Source of the DNA: Cupriavidus taiwanensis
GTDB taxonomy: Bacteria; Pseudomonadota; Gammaproteobacteria; Burkholderiales; Burkholderiaceae
Reading direction: 5' to 3'
Length of the DNA stretch: 64,000 bases
Assembly (NCBI RefSeq): GCF_900249755.1
Contig: NZ_LT976854.1
Location: 1,002,514-1,066,513 of the forward strand
The notes beneath the pieces are model-generated. The model saw only the letters and a list, made by a program, of their open reading frames with translations, did no database searches and had not been told where the DNA came from. The position numbers and the translations under genes are program-made. Below are positions 15,335 through 24,897 of the stretch, in pieces; the stretch's first letter is position 1; every line of letters starts with the position of its first letter.

Positions 15335-17689
15335 GTGCCTGTGGTTGTGTCCGCCATCATCCCGCCCCCTCCCATTACGCCCTCAGTTGCGTCCCCAGTC
15401 ACGCCCGCACCGGCCGCTGCGCCGGCGCAGCCCACCTACGTCGTCGCAGTGCGCGCGCTGTGCGAGTTCACCGCCAAGGCGGGCGATCTGGACCTGCGCT
15501 TCGTGCCGACGCCGTCGGCGCAAGAGGGGGTGGCCGGGCATGGCGTCGTGACCGGCCGCCGCGGCGCGGGTTATCAGGCGGAAGTGGCGCTGTCCGCGGA
15601 TTTCGGTCCGCTCCATGTCCGCGGCCGTGCCGACGGCTACGATCCCGCCGCCAACCGGCTCGAAGAAATCAAGACGGTGCGCGGCGATGCCGCCGTGCCG
15701 GACAACCACCGCCACCTGCACTGGGCGCAAGCCAAAATTTACGGCTGCCTGCTATGCCGCAAGCTGGGGCTGCCGGGGCTGGAGATCGCGGTGGTCTATT
15801 TCGACATCGTCAGCCAGCGCGAGCACCCGGTGGTGGCGCATTTCGACGCGCCGGCGCTCGAGGCGTTCTTCGTCCAGTCCTGCGAGCGTTTCCTGCACTG
15901 GGCGCAGGCCGAACTGGCGCACCGTCAGGCGCGCGACGCCGCGCTGGCGCAGCTGGCATTTCCGCACCAGGGTTTCCGCCCCGGGCAGCGCGAACTGGCG
16001 CAGGCGGTCTACAACGCCAATCGCGCCGGACGCCATTTGCTGGCGCAGGCGCCCACCGGCATCGGCAAGTCGGTCGGGACGCTGTTCCCGGTGCTCAAGG
16101 CCATGCCGGGCCAGCGGCTCGACAAGGTGTTCTTCCTGTCGGCCCGCTCCACCGGGCGCGGGGTGGCGCTGCACGCCGCGCATGCCTTGCGCGGCCATGG
16201 CGCGCAGCCGCTGCGCGTGCTGGAACTGACCGCGCGCGACAAGGCCTGCGAGCATCCGGAGCTGGCCTGCCATGGCGAATCGTGCCCGCTGGCGCGCGGC
16301 TTCTATGACCGCTTGCCGGCCGCGCGCGAAGCGGCGCGGGCCGTGCCGGTGCGCGATCGGGCCGCGGTGCGCACGCTGGCTAAGGAACACGGCATCTGCC
16401 CTTATTACCTGGCGCAGGAGCTGGTCCGCTGGAGCGACGTGGTGGTGGCCGACTACAACTACTACTTCGACCGCAGCGCGATGCTGTATGCGCTGACCGT
16501 GGCCAACGGCTGGCGCGCCAGCGTGCTGGTGGACGAGGCCCACAACCTGGTCGAGCGCGGCCGCGCGATGTACACGGCGGAGCTGGATCCGCAAGCGCTG
16601 CGCGAACTGCGCCGCAGCGCGCCCGCCGCGCTGTCCCGGCCGCTGGCAAGGCTGGCGCGGCAGTGGAACGCACTCGCGCGCCAGGGCGACGATGCCTACG
16701 AGGTCCTGCCCGAAGTTCCCGCGGCCTTCCGCCGTGCGCTGGACGAATGCTGTTCGGCGGCACTGGCCTACATGACCGAGCATCCGGGCGCGCACGACCC
16801 GGCGCTGCAGCGCTTCTACTTCGACGCGCTCCATTTCGGCCGCCTGGCCGAGCAGCTCGATGCGCATTCGCTGTTCGATATCCAGCGTGCGCCACGCAGC
16901 CGTGGCGGCCACCACGCCAGGCTTTGCCTGCGCAATGTCATCCCGGCGCCGTTCCTGCGCCCGCGGCTGGCCGCTGCGCATTCGGTCACGCTGTTTTCCG
17001 CGACGCTCGATCCCGCCGGCTATTACCTGGACACGCTGGGCCTGCCGGCCGATTGCGCACGCGTGCAAGTGCCGTCGCCGTTCAGCGCCGAGCAGCTGTC
17101 GGTGCGGATTGCCGCGCGCATTTCTACCCGCTATGCGCGGCGCGAGCAGTCGCTGCCGGCCATCGTGGCGCTGATGGCGGACCAGTTCCGCGCGCGCCGC
17201 GGCAACTACCTGGCCTTCTTCAGCAGCCACGAATACCTGCAGCAGGCCGTCGCCCGCTTTGCCGCGTCGCACCCGGACATCCCGCATTGGGTCCAGGCGC
17301 GCGGCATGGACGAGGCCGCGCAGGCGGCGTTCCTGGACGCTTTTGCGGAGGGTGGCGAAGGGATCGGCTTTGCGGTGCTCGGCGGCGCCTTTGCCGAGGG
17401 CGTCGACCTGCCGGGCGAGCGCCTGATCGGCGCCTTCGTCGCCACGCTGGGGCTGCCGCAGTTCAACGCCGTCAACGAGCAGTTTCGCGCGCGCATGCAA
17501 CAGGCGTTCGGGCAGGGCTACGCCTATGCCTACCTGTATCCCGGGTTGCGCAAGGTGGTACAGGCTGCCGGGCGGGTGATCCGCACGCAGCAGGACCGGG
17601 GCGTGCTGTATCTGATCGACGACCGCTTTGCCGCGGCCGACGTGCGCGGCTTGCTGCCGCAATGGTGGGAAATCGCGCCGGCGGCGTAG
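15335..17689 (+). CDS. SOS-regulated XPD/DinG-type helicase with N-terminal nuclease domain
   Basis: A 784-residue ATP-dependent 5'-3' DNA helicase of superfamily 2. An N-terminal PD-(D/E)xK-like part (GRADGY near 100, EEIK near 110-113) suggests a nuclease. Then come Walker A APTGIGKS (about 240), four cysteines at about 305, 312, 317 and 355 spaced like an XPD-type 4Fe-4S cluster, the DEAH box (about 400) and motif VI (QAAGRVIRTQQDRG near 740). The first 30 residues are a Pro/Ala-rich tail without match. GTG 15335 lies only about 9 bp after the LexA box, so the mRNA leader must be very short; GTG at 15341 or 15347 are alternatives. Likely role: processing of damaged or branched DNA in the SOS response. 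Confidence 0.85.
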   Translation: MPVVVSAIIPPPPITPSVASPVTPAPAAAPAQPTYVVAVRALCEFTAKAGDLDLRFVPTPSAQEGVAGHGVVTGRRGAGYQAEVALSADFGPLHVRGRADGYDPAANRLEEIKTVRGDAAVPDNHRHLHWAQAKIYGCLLCRKLGLPGLEIAVVYFDIVSQREHPVVAHFDAPALEAFFVQSCERFLHWAQAELAHRQARDAALAQLAFPHQGFRPGQRELAQAVYNANRAGRHLLAQAPTGIGKSVGTLFPVLKAMPGQRLDKVFFLSARSTGRGVALHAAHALRGHGAQPLRVLELTARDKACEHPELACHGESCPLARGFYDRLPAAREAARAVPVRDRAAVRTLAKEHGICPYYLAQELVRWSDVVVADYNYYFDRSAMLYALTVANGWRASVLVDEAHNLVERGRAMYTAELDPQALRELRRSAPAALSRPLARLARQWNALARQGDDAYEVLPEVPAAFRRALDECCSAALAYMTEHPGAHDPALQRFYFDALHFGRLAEQLDAHSLFDIQRAPRSRGGHHARLCLRNVIPAPFLRPRLAAAHSVTLFSATLDPAGYYLDTLGLPADCARVQVPSPFSAEQLSVRIAARISTRYARREQSLPAIVALMADQFRARRGNYLAFFSSHEYLQQAVARFAASHPDIPHWVQARGMDEAAQAAFLDAFAEGGEGIGFAVLGGAFAEGVDLPGERLIGAFVATLGLPQFNAVNEQFRARMQQAFGQGYAYAYLYPGLRKVVQAAGRVIRTQQDRGVLYLIDDRFAAADVRGLLPQWWEIAPAA

Positions 17690-17811
17690 AAATTACACGG
17701 TGGCGCCGCGGAGGCGGCATGCTGCGGCCATGGCCGGGCCCGGCACTGGCCTGGAACGAATCTGGCAGGCAGACCGTCACGCGCCAAAGCCACGGAAACA
17801 AGGAAAACACA

Positions 17812-18135
17812 ATGCCGATGACCCAACACTACGCCGCCACCGAGCCCACCCGCACGGAAGTGGATACGCTGTCCGGCGCCACCGTGCTGGAGTTCGGCGC
17901 ACCCTGGTGCGGCTACTGCCAGCGCGCCCAGCAGGCGCTGGCCGAGGCCTTTGCCGTGCATCCGGACCTGCGCCACCTGAAGATCGAAGACGGCAGCGGA
18001 CGCCCATTGGGCCGGTCCTTCCGCATCAAGCTATGGCCGACGCTGGTTTTCCTGCGCGACGGCCAGGAAGTGGCCCGGCTGGTGCGCCCGACCGCGGCCG
18101 AGCCGATCCGCGAGGCGATGCGCCGCATCGCCTGA
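17812..18135 (+). CDS. Thioredoxin-fold protein (WCGYC)
   Basis: A 107-residue cytoplasmic thioredoxin-like protein with the active-site motif APWCGYCQRA (about 30-39) and the cis-Pro segment LWPTLVF (about 72-78). WCGYC differs from the classical WCGPC and usually gives a more oxidising potential. There is no signal peptide. AAGGAAAAC precedes the ATG. It stands alone between the helicase and a convergent VOC gene; the electron donor is unknown. Confidence 0.85.
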   Translation: MPMTQHYAATEPTRTEVDTLSGATVLEFGAPWCGYCQRAQQALAEAFAVHPDLRHLKIEDGSGRPLGRSFRIKLWPTLVFLRDGQEVARLVRPTAAEPIREAMRRIA

Positions 18136-18155
18136 CCTCTGCGCCCGCCGCCACC

Positions 18156-18587
18156 TTACTTCGCGAACACCTGGCTCAGGTCGCCGAATGCCTTGAACTC
18201 CAGCGCGTTGCCCGACGGGTCCAGGAAGAACATGGTGGCCTGTTCGCCCACCTGGCCCTTGAAGCGCACGTGCGGCTCGATCACGAACTGCGTGCCGGCG
18301 GCGCGCAGGCGCCCGGCCAGCGCCTCCCATTCGGCCATCGGCAGGATCGCGCCGAAATGGCGCACCGGCACATCGTCGCCATCGACGGCGCTGGTGGCAC
18401 GGTGGCCGCATTCCTCGGGCGCCAGGTGGGCCACCACCTGGTGGCCATAGAAGTTGAAATCCACCCACGCCTCGGAACTGCGGCCTTCCGGGCAGCCCAG
18501 CAACTCGCCATAGAAACGCCGGGCTTCGGCCAGGTCGCGCACGGGAAACGCCAGGTGGAACAAGGGGATAGTGGAAGTCGTGCTCAT
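18156..18587 (-). CDS. VOC/glyoxalase-family protein
   Basis: A 143-residue vicinal-oxygen-chelate protein. It starts with the typical FHLAFPVRDLAEARRFY (about 10-26) and ends with FFLDPSGNALEFKAF (about 118-132), where the His and Glu ligands of the metal site fall. The spacing gives one complete two-module VOC unit. The family contains dioxygenases, glyoxalases and fosfomycin-resistance enzymes; nothing here tells which. It is divergent from a LysR regulator (123 bp apart) that may control it. Confidence 0.8.
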   Translation of the reverse strand: MSTTSTIPLFHLAFPVRDLAEARRFYGELLGCPEGRSSEAWVDFNFYGHQVVAHLAPEECGHRATSAVDGDDVPVRHFGAILPMAEWEALAGRLRAAGTQFVIEPHVRFKGQVGEQATMFFLDPSGNALEFKAFGDLSQVFAK

Positions 18588-18710
18588 GGGGCTTTTATTG
18601 AGGGAAAGGTTCTGACGGGGCTGGGGATCGGCCTGCGCGTTGATTGTAGTCAGCGCAACCCGTAATATGAAGCGAATCATTTTTGCCCTGAGCATCAAAG
18701 AATTCGATAG

Positions 18711-19595
18711 ATGATCCGCTACTTCCAGACCTTCCTGACGGCTGCCGAGACCGGATCGTTTTCCGCCGCGGCGGCGCGGCTGGCGTTGACGCAGTCGGCG
18801 GTCAGCACGCAGATCCGGCGGCTTGAGGAAGACCTGGACTGCCAGCTCTTCGAGCGCACCGGCAAGTCGGTCGCGCTCAGCGAAGCCGGGCGCCGGTTGG
18901 TGCCGGAGGCGCGCCGCTTTGTCGAGCTCTACGCCGCGATGAAGGACCGCGCCGGTCCGCACGCCGATGCCGCACCGGTCGAGCTGGGCGCGGTGTCCAC
19001 GGTGCAGGCCACCTTGCTGGCCGGGGCGATGCGGCACTTTCGCCAGCGCTTTCCGGATTCGCACGTCAACGTGGTGCCCGGCATGTCGACCCAGCTGCTG
19101 ACGCAGGTCGATGCGCGCGAACTCGACGTGGCCGTGCTGATCCGGCCGCGCCTGGGTTTGCCGCCGGACCTGAAGTGGGTGCCGCTGGTGCGCGAACGGT
19201 TTGTCGGCATCGGGCCGGCCGGCGCGCCGGCGGAATTGCGCGCGCTGCTGGAGGCGCTGCCGTTTATCCGCTACAACCGCCACAGCACCGGCGGCCAGCT
19301 GGTCGACCGCTACCTGAAGCGGCAACGGCTGTGGGTCAGGGAGGGGATGGAGCTGGACGAGCCGGCGGTGATCCTGCAGATGGTGGCGGCGGGACTGGGC
19401 TGCGCCATCATTCCGGCCGAGCTGGTGCCGCTGCGCGAGGCGGCTGGCGTGGTGCAGGTGCCGCTGCCGGGCGGGCCGCTTTATCGCGAGGTGGGCGTGC
19501 TGGTGCGCGAATCGGCGCTGCGCCGCGCGCCGGTCGCGGCGCTGATCGACGCCTTCGTGGCTGCCAGCGCGCGCTGGCAGCCGATCGAGGCTTAG
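18711..19595 (+). CDS. LysR-family regulator
   Basis: A 294-residue LysR-type regulator with the N-terminal winged HTH (FLTAAETGSFSAAAARLALT then QSAVSTQIRRLEEDL, about 6-40) and a periplasmic-binding-like effector domain (about 88-290). The divergent VOC gene is the likely target. The last residues end 8 bp before the convergent cupin gene. The effector is unknown. Confidence 0.88.
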   Translation: MIRYFQTFLTAAETGSFSAAAARLALTQSAVSTQIRRLEEDLDCQLFERTGKSVALSEAGRRLVPEARRFVELYAAMKDRAGPHADAAPVELGAVSTVQATLLAGAMRHFRQRFPDSHVNVVPGMSTQLLTQVDARELDVAVLIRPRLGLPPDLKWVPLVRERFVGIGPAGAPAELRALLEALPFIRYNRHSTGGQLVDRYLKRQRLWVREGMELDEPAVILQMVAAGLGCAIIPAELVPLREAAGVVQVPLPGGPLYREVGVLVRESALRRAPVAALIDAFVAASARWQPIEA

Positions 19596-19602
19596 GGAAG
19601 GC

Positions 19603-19938
19603 TCACAGGCTGCCCGGCAACACCATCGTCACCAGCACCGAGGCATCCGACACCGCGGTCACGTCGTAGCGCACGCAAGGTCCCAGGTAAAGCAGGTCGC
19701 CCTGGTGCAGCTGGCGTTCGGTGCCGTCCACGCGCACGCGGACCTCGCCCTCCAGGCACTGCACGGTCATGGGCCCGTCCACGGCGTGAGGGGGCACATG
19801 CTTGCCGGCTTTCAGCACCAGCCGCATCACTTCAAGCGGACCTTCCTTGAACAGGGCCTGCGTGGCCGTCTGGTCCAGCCGTGCGCCCAATGGCAGCACG
19901 CTGGCGATCTGTCCGGATGCAAGATGGGGAAGGGACAT
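19603..19938 (-). CDS. Cupin-domain protein
   Basis: A 111-residue single-cupin beta-barrel protein. The first cupin motif reads GKHVPPHAVDGPMTVQCLEG (about 45-64) and the second GDLLYLGPCVRYDV (about 80-93). Only one of the usual two His of motif 1 is clear and motif 2 has no His, so metal binding is doubtful. Many such proteins are sugar or small-acid binding or are regulatory. It ends against the LysR gene, and no operon partner is seen. Confidence 0.75.
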   Translation of the reverse strand: MSLPHLASGQIASVLPLGARLDQTATQALFKEGPLEVMRLVLKAGKHVPPHAVDGPMTVQCLEGEVRVRVDGTERQLHQGDLLYLGPCVRYDVTAVSDASVLVTMVLPGSL

Positions 19939-20084
19939 GCGCGGCTCCTCGCGATTCTGGTGGGGTGGCTTGTCAGGCGCACCGGCGCCGGGGCGGCGGC
20001 ACGCCTTCTCAATCTAGCACCGGAGCGCGCGTATCAGTAGCGCGCAGCGTGGTGTCGCCGCCGGACCGAATCCGGTCTCCCAGC

Positions 20085-21548
20085 TCAGTCGAGATGTTCA
20101 TTGCCCGATGCCGGGACCGCCGCCAGCTTGCGCGCCGTCTGCCAGCCGCCGCCGAGCGCGAGGAACAAGTCGACCTGCCGCGCGGCAACCTGGCCAGCGG
20201 AGGCCGCCAGCGCAGCCTGTGCCGCAGCGAGGTCGCGCTCGGCATCCAGATGCGCCAGACAGGACACGCGCCCCGCCAGCCATAGCCGGCGCTGCAGCCG
20301 CGCGGCCTGCGCGGCGTGCTCGCTCGCGGCGTGCAGTGCCGCGTGGCGTTCCAGTTCACGCGTGTAGGCCGACAGCGCGGTCTCGGTTTCCTGCAGTGCG
20401 CGCAGCACGACGCCGTCAAAGCGCGCCAGCGCGGCATCGGCGGCGGCTTCCAGGCCGTGGATGCGATGCCGCACGCCGTTGGTGGGCCAGCTCCAGCTCA
20501 GCAGCGGCCCCAGGCTCCAGCGCGCCGTGGGCCCGCTGCCAAGGTGGCTCAGCACGCCGGTCAGTCCGGCGCTGGCGCCGATGCGGATCGACGGATACAG
20601 GTCTGCCGTGGCCACGCCGATGCGCGCGGTGGCGGCGGCCAGCTCGCGCTCGGCCTGGCGGACGTCGGGCCGGCGGCGCAGCAGCGCGGCGCCGTCGCCG
20701 ACCGGCAGCGGCGCGCGCAGCGTGGGTTCCGCTGCGCATGCCACCTCGGCCTCCGGCAGTGCCGCCGGCGCCTGGCCCAGCCACAGCGCCAGCCGGTAGC
20801 GCGCGGCGCTGCGTGCCGCTTGCAGCGGGGGCAGCGCGGCGCGCAGCGCTTCGGTGCGGGCGTGTTCGCGCGCCGCCTCGGCGGGCTCGGCGCGGCCCGC
20901 GGCGAGCAGGCGGCGGCTGGCGTCCAGCGTGCGCTGCTGCACCGCCAGCTGCTGCGTGGCGGCGTGCAGTTGGTGCGTCGCGGCGCAGCCTTGCACGTAG
21001 GCGCGCACGGTTTGCGCGGCGACGGCGACGCGCACCATGTCCAGCGCCGCCGCGCTGGCCTGCGCGCCGGCCAGCGCGGCCTCGTCGGCGCGCGCCAGCT
21101 TGCCGAAGAAGTCGATCAGGTAAGACGCGCCCAGGCCCACGTCGCCCAGGTTGAACACCGGCGGCTGGGCCTGCTGCAGGTAGCTCTCGCCTGACAGCTG
21201 CGCGCGCGACACGCCGGCGCCAATGCTTCCCTGTGGCAGGTTTTCGGCTTCGACTTCGTGCAGCAGCGCCTGCGCGCGGCGCAGGTTGGCGCCGGCGGCG
21301 CGGATGTCAGGGTTTGCCGCCAGCGCCTTGGTGACGAGCCGGTCGAGCCGTTCGTCGTCATAAAGGCGCCACCAGTCGTCGGGCACGGGTGCGATCGCAA
21401 CGTCCGGTCCCTGTGCGCCTTGCAACGGCCCGTTGGCCGCGGCCTCGCGTACCGCCGCCTGATCGGGCACGCGATACTCCGGTCCCACGGTCGTGCAGGC
21501 ACTCAGGAAAGCGCACAGGCACGCCGCCCAGGCACGGCGCGGCGTCAC
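20085..21548 (-). CDS. Outer-membrane efflux lipoprotein (NodT/OprM type)
   Basis: A 487-residue outer-membrane channel for a tripartite efflux pump. It has a lipobox LSAC (CAFLSACTTVGPEY, about 12-25) and two repeated OEP domains (about 50-260 and 265-475) with the family's DIRAAGANLRRAQALL and IGVATADLYPSIRIGASAGL segments. The start is GTG 21548, which overlaps the stop of the upstream adaptor gene as GTGA, so the two are translationally coupled. It is the last gene of a four-gene leftward operon (FUSC pump, DUF1656, adaptor, channel). Confidence 0.88.
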   Translation of the reverse strand: MTPRRAWAACLCAFLSACTTVGPEYRVPDQAAVREAAANGPLQGAQGPDVAIAPVPDDWWRLYDDERLDRLVTKALAANPDIRAAGANLRRAQALLHEVEAENLPQGSIGAGVSRAQLSGESYLQQAQPPVFNLGDVGLGASYLIDFFGKLARADEAALAGAQASAAALDMVRVAVAAQTVRAYVQGCAATHQLHAATQQLAVQQRTLDASRRLLAAGRAEPAEAAREHARTEALRAALPPLQAARSAARYRLALWLGQAPAALPEAEVACAAEPTLRAPLPVGDGAALLRRRPDVRQAERELAAATARIGVATADLYPSIRIGASAGLTGVLSHLGSGPTARWSLGPLLSWSWPTNGVRHRIHGLEAAADAALARFDGVVLRALQETETALSAYTRELERHAALHAASEHAAQAARLQRRLWLAGRVSCLAHLDAERDLAAAQAALAASAGQVAARQVDLFLALGGGWQTARKLAAVPASGNEHLD

Positions 21549-22453
21549 GATCGCGGCCCCGCGCGGCGCGCAACGCCGGGGTCGCGCGCCGGTTCGCGCA
21601 CGGCCACGGTGGCGGTGCGGCCCGAGACCAGGCGCACCTCGGCAGGCACGTCTTCCAGCACGATGCGCACCGGCACGCGCTGCGCCAGCCGCACCCAGTT
21701 GAACGTCGGGTTGACGTTGGGCAGCAGGTTGGAGCCCGCGCTGCGGTCGCGGTCCTCGATGCCCGCAGCGATGCTCTGCACATGGCCGCGCAGGTGCCGG
21801 GGCTCGCCCATGATATGCACGTCGACGGGGCTGCCGATGCGGATGCGGTGCAGCTTGGTTTCCTCGAAATAGCCTTCCACGTGGAAGGAGCCGGCATCGA
21901 CCATCGACAGCACCGGTCGCCCGGTGGATACGTAGTCGCCCAGCCGCGGCAGCCGGTCGTTGAGGTAGCCCGCCACGGGGCTGCGCACGCTGGTGCGCTG
22001 CAGGTTCAGCCGCGCCAGCCGCACCGCGGCTTCGGCCTGCGCCAGCGTGGCCTGGCCTTGCTCCACGCGCGCGCGGCCTTGCTCCGCGACTTCGGCGGCG
22101 ACCAGCCCGTCCAGGTTGCGGTTGCGCGCGGCCTCGCGCCGCGCCTGCGCCAGCGCGGCACGCTGGGTCGCAAGCACCGCCAGCGCCTGCTCCAGGGCCA
22201 GCGCGTAGCGGTCGCGGTCGATCTCGAACAGGACGTCGCCTGCCTGGACGTACTGGTTGTCGCGCGCCGGCACGCGCGTGACCAGTCCCGAAACGTCGGG
22301 CGCCACCTGCACGATGTCGGCGCGCACGTGGCCGTCGCGGGTCCAGGGCGCGGCGGTGTAGTAGTCCCACAGGTGGCGCAGCACCAGCAGCGCGGCGATG
22401 GCGGCCAGCAGCGTCGGCAGCACGGGAAGCAGGGGGCGGAGTCGGAAGGTCAT
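21545..22453 (-). CDS. HlyD-family efflux adaptor (AaeA/EmrA-like)
   Basis: A 302-residue periplasmic adaptor anchored by one N-terminal helix (about 8-27). It shows the biotinyl-lipoyl half-motifs (PDVSGLVTRVPARDNQYVQA near 52-71 and RSPVAGYLNDRLPRLGDYVS near 160-180) around a helical hairpin, then beta-barrel segments. The TAAPWTRDGHVRAD segment is typical of adaptors paired with FUSC/AaeB pumps. Its ATG overlaps the DUF1656 stop as ATGA. It should link the inner-membrane FUSC protein to the outer-membrane channel. Confidence 0.88.
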   Translation of the reverse strand: MTFRLRPLLPVLPTLLAAIAALLVLRHLWDYYTAAPWTRDGHVRADIVQVAPDVSGLVTRVPARDNQYVQAGDVLFEIDRDRYALALEQALAVLATQRAALAQARREAARNRNLDGLVAAEVAEQGRARVEQGQATLAQAEAAVRLARLNLQRTSVRSPVAGYLNDRLPRLGDYVSTGRPVLSMVDAGSFHVEGYFEETKLHRIRIGSPVDVHIMGEPRHLRGHVQSIAAGIEDRDRSAGSNLLPNVNPTFNWVRLAQRVPVRIVLEDVPAEVRLVSGRTATVAVREPARDPGVARRAGPRS

Positions 22454-22668
22454 GACGGCAGTCCGGGCACCGCGGCAAAAACGGCGGCCACGGCGCCCAG
22501 GACGATCACATAGAGGGAAAGGTTGAACAGCGAGCGGTGCCAGATATGCCGGTAGCAACCCAGCGCGGCCAGCACCATGCGGATTGCCGTGGCCGCGGCA
22601 AAGGCCAGCACCGCCAGCACCAGCACGCCGGGAACGAACACGCCGTAGAGGTCGATTTCACTGAGCAT
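22450..22668 (-). CDS. DUF1656 small membrane protein
   Basis: A 72-residue inner-membrane protein with two predicted helices (about 9-32 and 46-68). It is characteristic of aromatic-acid or fusaric-acid type efflux operons, where it sits between pump and adaptor (AaeX in E. coli). The N-terminus MLSEIDLYGVFVPG is the family signature. It is coupled by overlap to the adaptor gene. Its molecular role is not established. Confidence 0.88.
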   Translation of the reverse strand: MLSEIDLYGVFVPGVLVLAVLAFAAATAIRMVLAALGCYRHIWHRSLFNLSLYVIVLGAVAAVFAAVPGLPS

Positions 22669-22692
22669 GGGATCGAGCGAAGAGGGCGTGGA

Positions 22693-24684
22693 TCAGCGGG
22701 ACGGGGTCATGGCCAGGCCGGGCAGCAGCGTGACCTGCAGCACCACCAGCGCGCCCAGCGTGCCGCGCTGGCCGGCGCGGCCGCTGGCGGCAACCGCGGC
22801 CATGGCTTCGCCCACTGCGGTGGCCAGGCCTGCGGGCACCGGTACGCGCCGGCCCGCGCGCCGTTGCGCGCGGAAATGCCGCGCCACCGCGGCCAGCACG
22901 CGGCGCACCGGCTTGCGCGCCGGCGCTGGCAGTTCCGGCAGCGCCTTGTGCAGTACCAGCGCGCAATAGCCCACCTGCAGCGCATGGAAGCCGTCCGCGG
23001 ACAACGGGTCGCCGGCCGCGCCCAGGCGCGGCACCAGTTGGCCCAGCCGGTCCAGCATGCGCGCGCCCAGCCGCGCATCGCCATCGCTGGCGCGCAGCGT
23101 GGCGGCCTGCGCGAGGTCGTGCCAGCTCGCGCGTACCAGCCGGCGCGCCGCGGCGCGGGCACCGAACGGGCGTGCCGCCACCGACCACAGCGGCGCGAAC
23201 ACCATGGCCGCGGCGCTGGCCAGGCAGGTATTGAACAGGGCGAGGAAATCCGCGTCGAACACGGCCTGCACGTTGGCGAACGCGGCGGTGTTGACCGACA
23301 GCAGCATCGCAATCAGCTGGAACCCCGGCCGCGCCACCAGCAGGCCGATGCCGAGATAGGCCAGCGCCAGCATCGCCGCCAGCGCTTCAAACGTATGCGC
23401 ATGCGGCACCACCAGGAACAGGTAGGCGGACGAGATCAGCAGGCAGATCGTGCTCCAGCGCACGAAGGCGCCGGCCATGCGGCGCGGCTCGTCGATGGCG
23501 GCAAAGAAGCAGCACGCGATCGATGCCACCACCACCGCGCCGGCGCCGTCCTCCCAGCCCGAGAAGATCCACAGCAATCCCGCGCAGAACACCGCCAGCC
23601 CGCTGGACACCGCGCCGAACAGCAGCATGCCGTGGTCATGGTGATGGTGCTGGCCGGCAGCTTCCGGCCCGGGTTCGGTGCGGGCCAGCGCCGTGCCGGC
23701 GCGATGGTCGCCGATGCCATGCTGCAGGGCGCGGCATTCGCCGTACAGCGCGCACAGGCGCTGCAGCTGGTCGGCCGCCGTGGCGGCAAGGCGGTCCTGC
23801 CAGCCGCTCGCGCCGCGATCGCTTCGCCAGCCGTCGGGCGCAGCCGGAGGCGCCGTGGCGGCAGCGCCGGCGAGCCACGCGGCGGTTGCCGCCAGCGCCG
23901 CGCGCAGGTCCGCAGGGATGCCGCCGGCATGGCAGCGCAGCGCCTGCAGCACGCTGTCCAGCGACGACAGCAGCGGCATCAGCATGGTCATGCGCCGGCG
24001 CAGCGCGCGCGCGTGGCGCAGCGTATGGCTGCCCTCGGTGTCGTAGGCGAGCTGGCTGATCAGCTGGTCCAGCTGCAGGATGTCGGCGGCCAGCCGGTGG
24101 CGGCTGTGCCCGGCGCGCGGGCTGCCGCCGAGGATGTCCGTGGCCCACGCCGCGGCGTCGGCCAGCCAGGTATCGGCACGCGCGCGCAGCGCCGGGGCGA
24201 CCTTGGCCGGGAACACCACCGAGCCCACCAGCCCGGCGCAGACAATGCCGATCACGATCTCCTCGATCCGTGCCACGGCGATATCGAAGATCTGCGCCGG
24301 CTGGCTGACCGCCGGCAGCGCCACGATCGGCAGCGTGTAGGCTGCCAGCAGGCACACGTAGCTGCGCGGCGAGCGCTGCAGCAACGACAGGTACACCAGC
24401 ACGCTGATCCACAGCGCGATCGCGGCCATCAGCACGATCGGCATGTTGACCAGCTGCGGCACCGTCGCCACCGCTGCGGTGGCGCCCAGCACCGTGCCGG
24501 CGACACGGTACGCCGCCTTGGAGCGGGTTGCGCCGGTCAGCGGATGCGAGACGAAGTAAACCGTCGCCATGGCCCAGTACGGCCGCGCCAGGCCCAGCGC
24601 CAGCGCGATGTAGAGCGCGAGCATCGCGGCGGCGAATGCCTTCAGCGAGAACAGCCACTGTCGTGCATTCGGCCAGCTAGCCAT
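22693..24684 (-). CDS. FUSC-family (AaeB-like) aromatic-acid efflux protein
   Basis: A 663-residue inner-membrane pump with the FUSC layout: about five to six helices at the N-terminus (residues 10-165), a cytoplasmic helical part with a HHHHDH stretch (about 365-371), and a second set of helices (about 375-510). Family members export fusaric acid, p-hydroxybenzoate and related aromatic acids. ATG 24684 gives the usual WLFSLKAFAAAMLALYIALA start. It is first in the operon with DUF1656, adaptor and channel, and a divergent LysR gene sits 213 bp away. Confidence 0.87.
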   Translation of the reverse strand: MASWPNARQWLFSLKAFAAAMLALYIALALGLARPYWAMATVYFVSHPLTGATRSKAAYRVAGTVLGATAAVATVPQLVNMPIVLMAAIALWISVLVYLSLLQRSPRSYVCLLAAYTLPIVALPAVSQPAQIFDIAVARIEEIVIGIVCAGLVGSVVFPAKVAPALRARADTWLADAAAWATDILGGSPRAGHSRHRLAADILQLDQLISQLAYDTEGSHTLRHARALRRRMTMLMPLLSSLDSVLQALRCHAGGIPADLRAALAATAAWLAGAAATAPPAAPDGWRSDRGASGWQDRLAATAADQLQRLCALYGECRALQHGIGDHRAGTALARTEPGPEAAGQHHHHDHGMLLFGAVSSGLAVFCAGLLWIFSGWEDGAGAVVVASIACCFFAAIDEPRRMAGAFVRWSTICLLISSAYLFLVVPHAHTFEALAAMLALAYLGIGLLVARPGFQLIAMLLSVNTAAFANVQAVFDADFLALFNTCLASAAAMVFAPLWSVAARPFGARAAARRLVRASWHDLAQAATLRASDGDARLGARMLDRLGQLVPRLGAAGDPLSADGFHALQVGYCALVLHKALPELPAPARKPVRRVLAAVARHFRAQRRAGRRVPVPAGLATAVGEAMAAVAASGRAGQRGTLGALVVLQVTLLPGLAMTPSR

Positions 24685-24828
24685 GGGGCAGGGTCTTGAC
24701 GGGAAGTTTGGGGGCGCACGCCGCCTGCCGCTGCGCGCTTCATCGGGGGCGCGCTCGGGCAGGGGCGACATGTGGAAGCGAAGTGTAGCCGCACCCTCTG
24801 CATTCCATTCATGATTTAATATTGGCCT

Positions 24829-24851
24829 TTCCATTCGCATTTTTCATGGAA
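24829..24851. promoter_or_regulatory. Candidate LysR operator
   Basis: TTCCAT (24829-24834), 11 nt, ATGGAA (24846-24851) is a perfect dyad of the T-N11-A type used by LysR proteins. It lies 46 bp before the LysR gene and about 145 bp from the divergent pump gene. Confidence 0.5.
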
Positions 24852-24897
24852 GTGCGAGACTGCCCGCATTGCCGGCGCAGGCGCCTTCCACGCCACC

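Noticed and set aside
22537..24699. A 720-codon + frame opposite the FUSC pump
   Set aside because: Gln/Arg/His-rich shadow with no domain, while the opposite strand has clear membrane helices.
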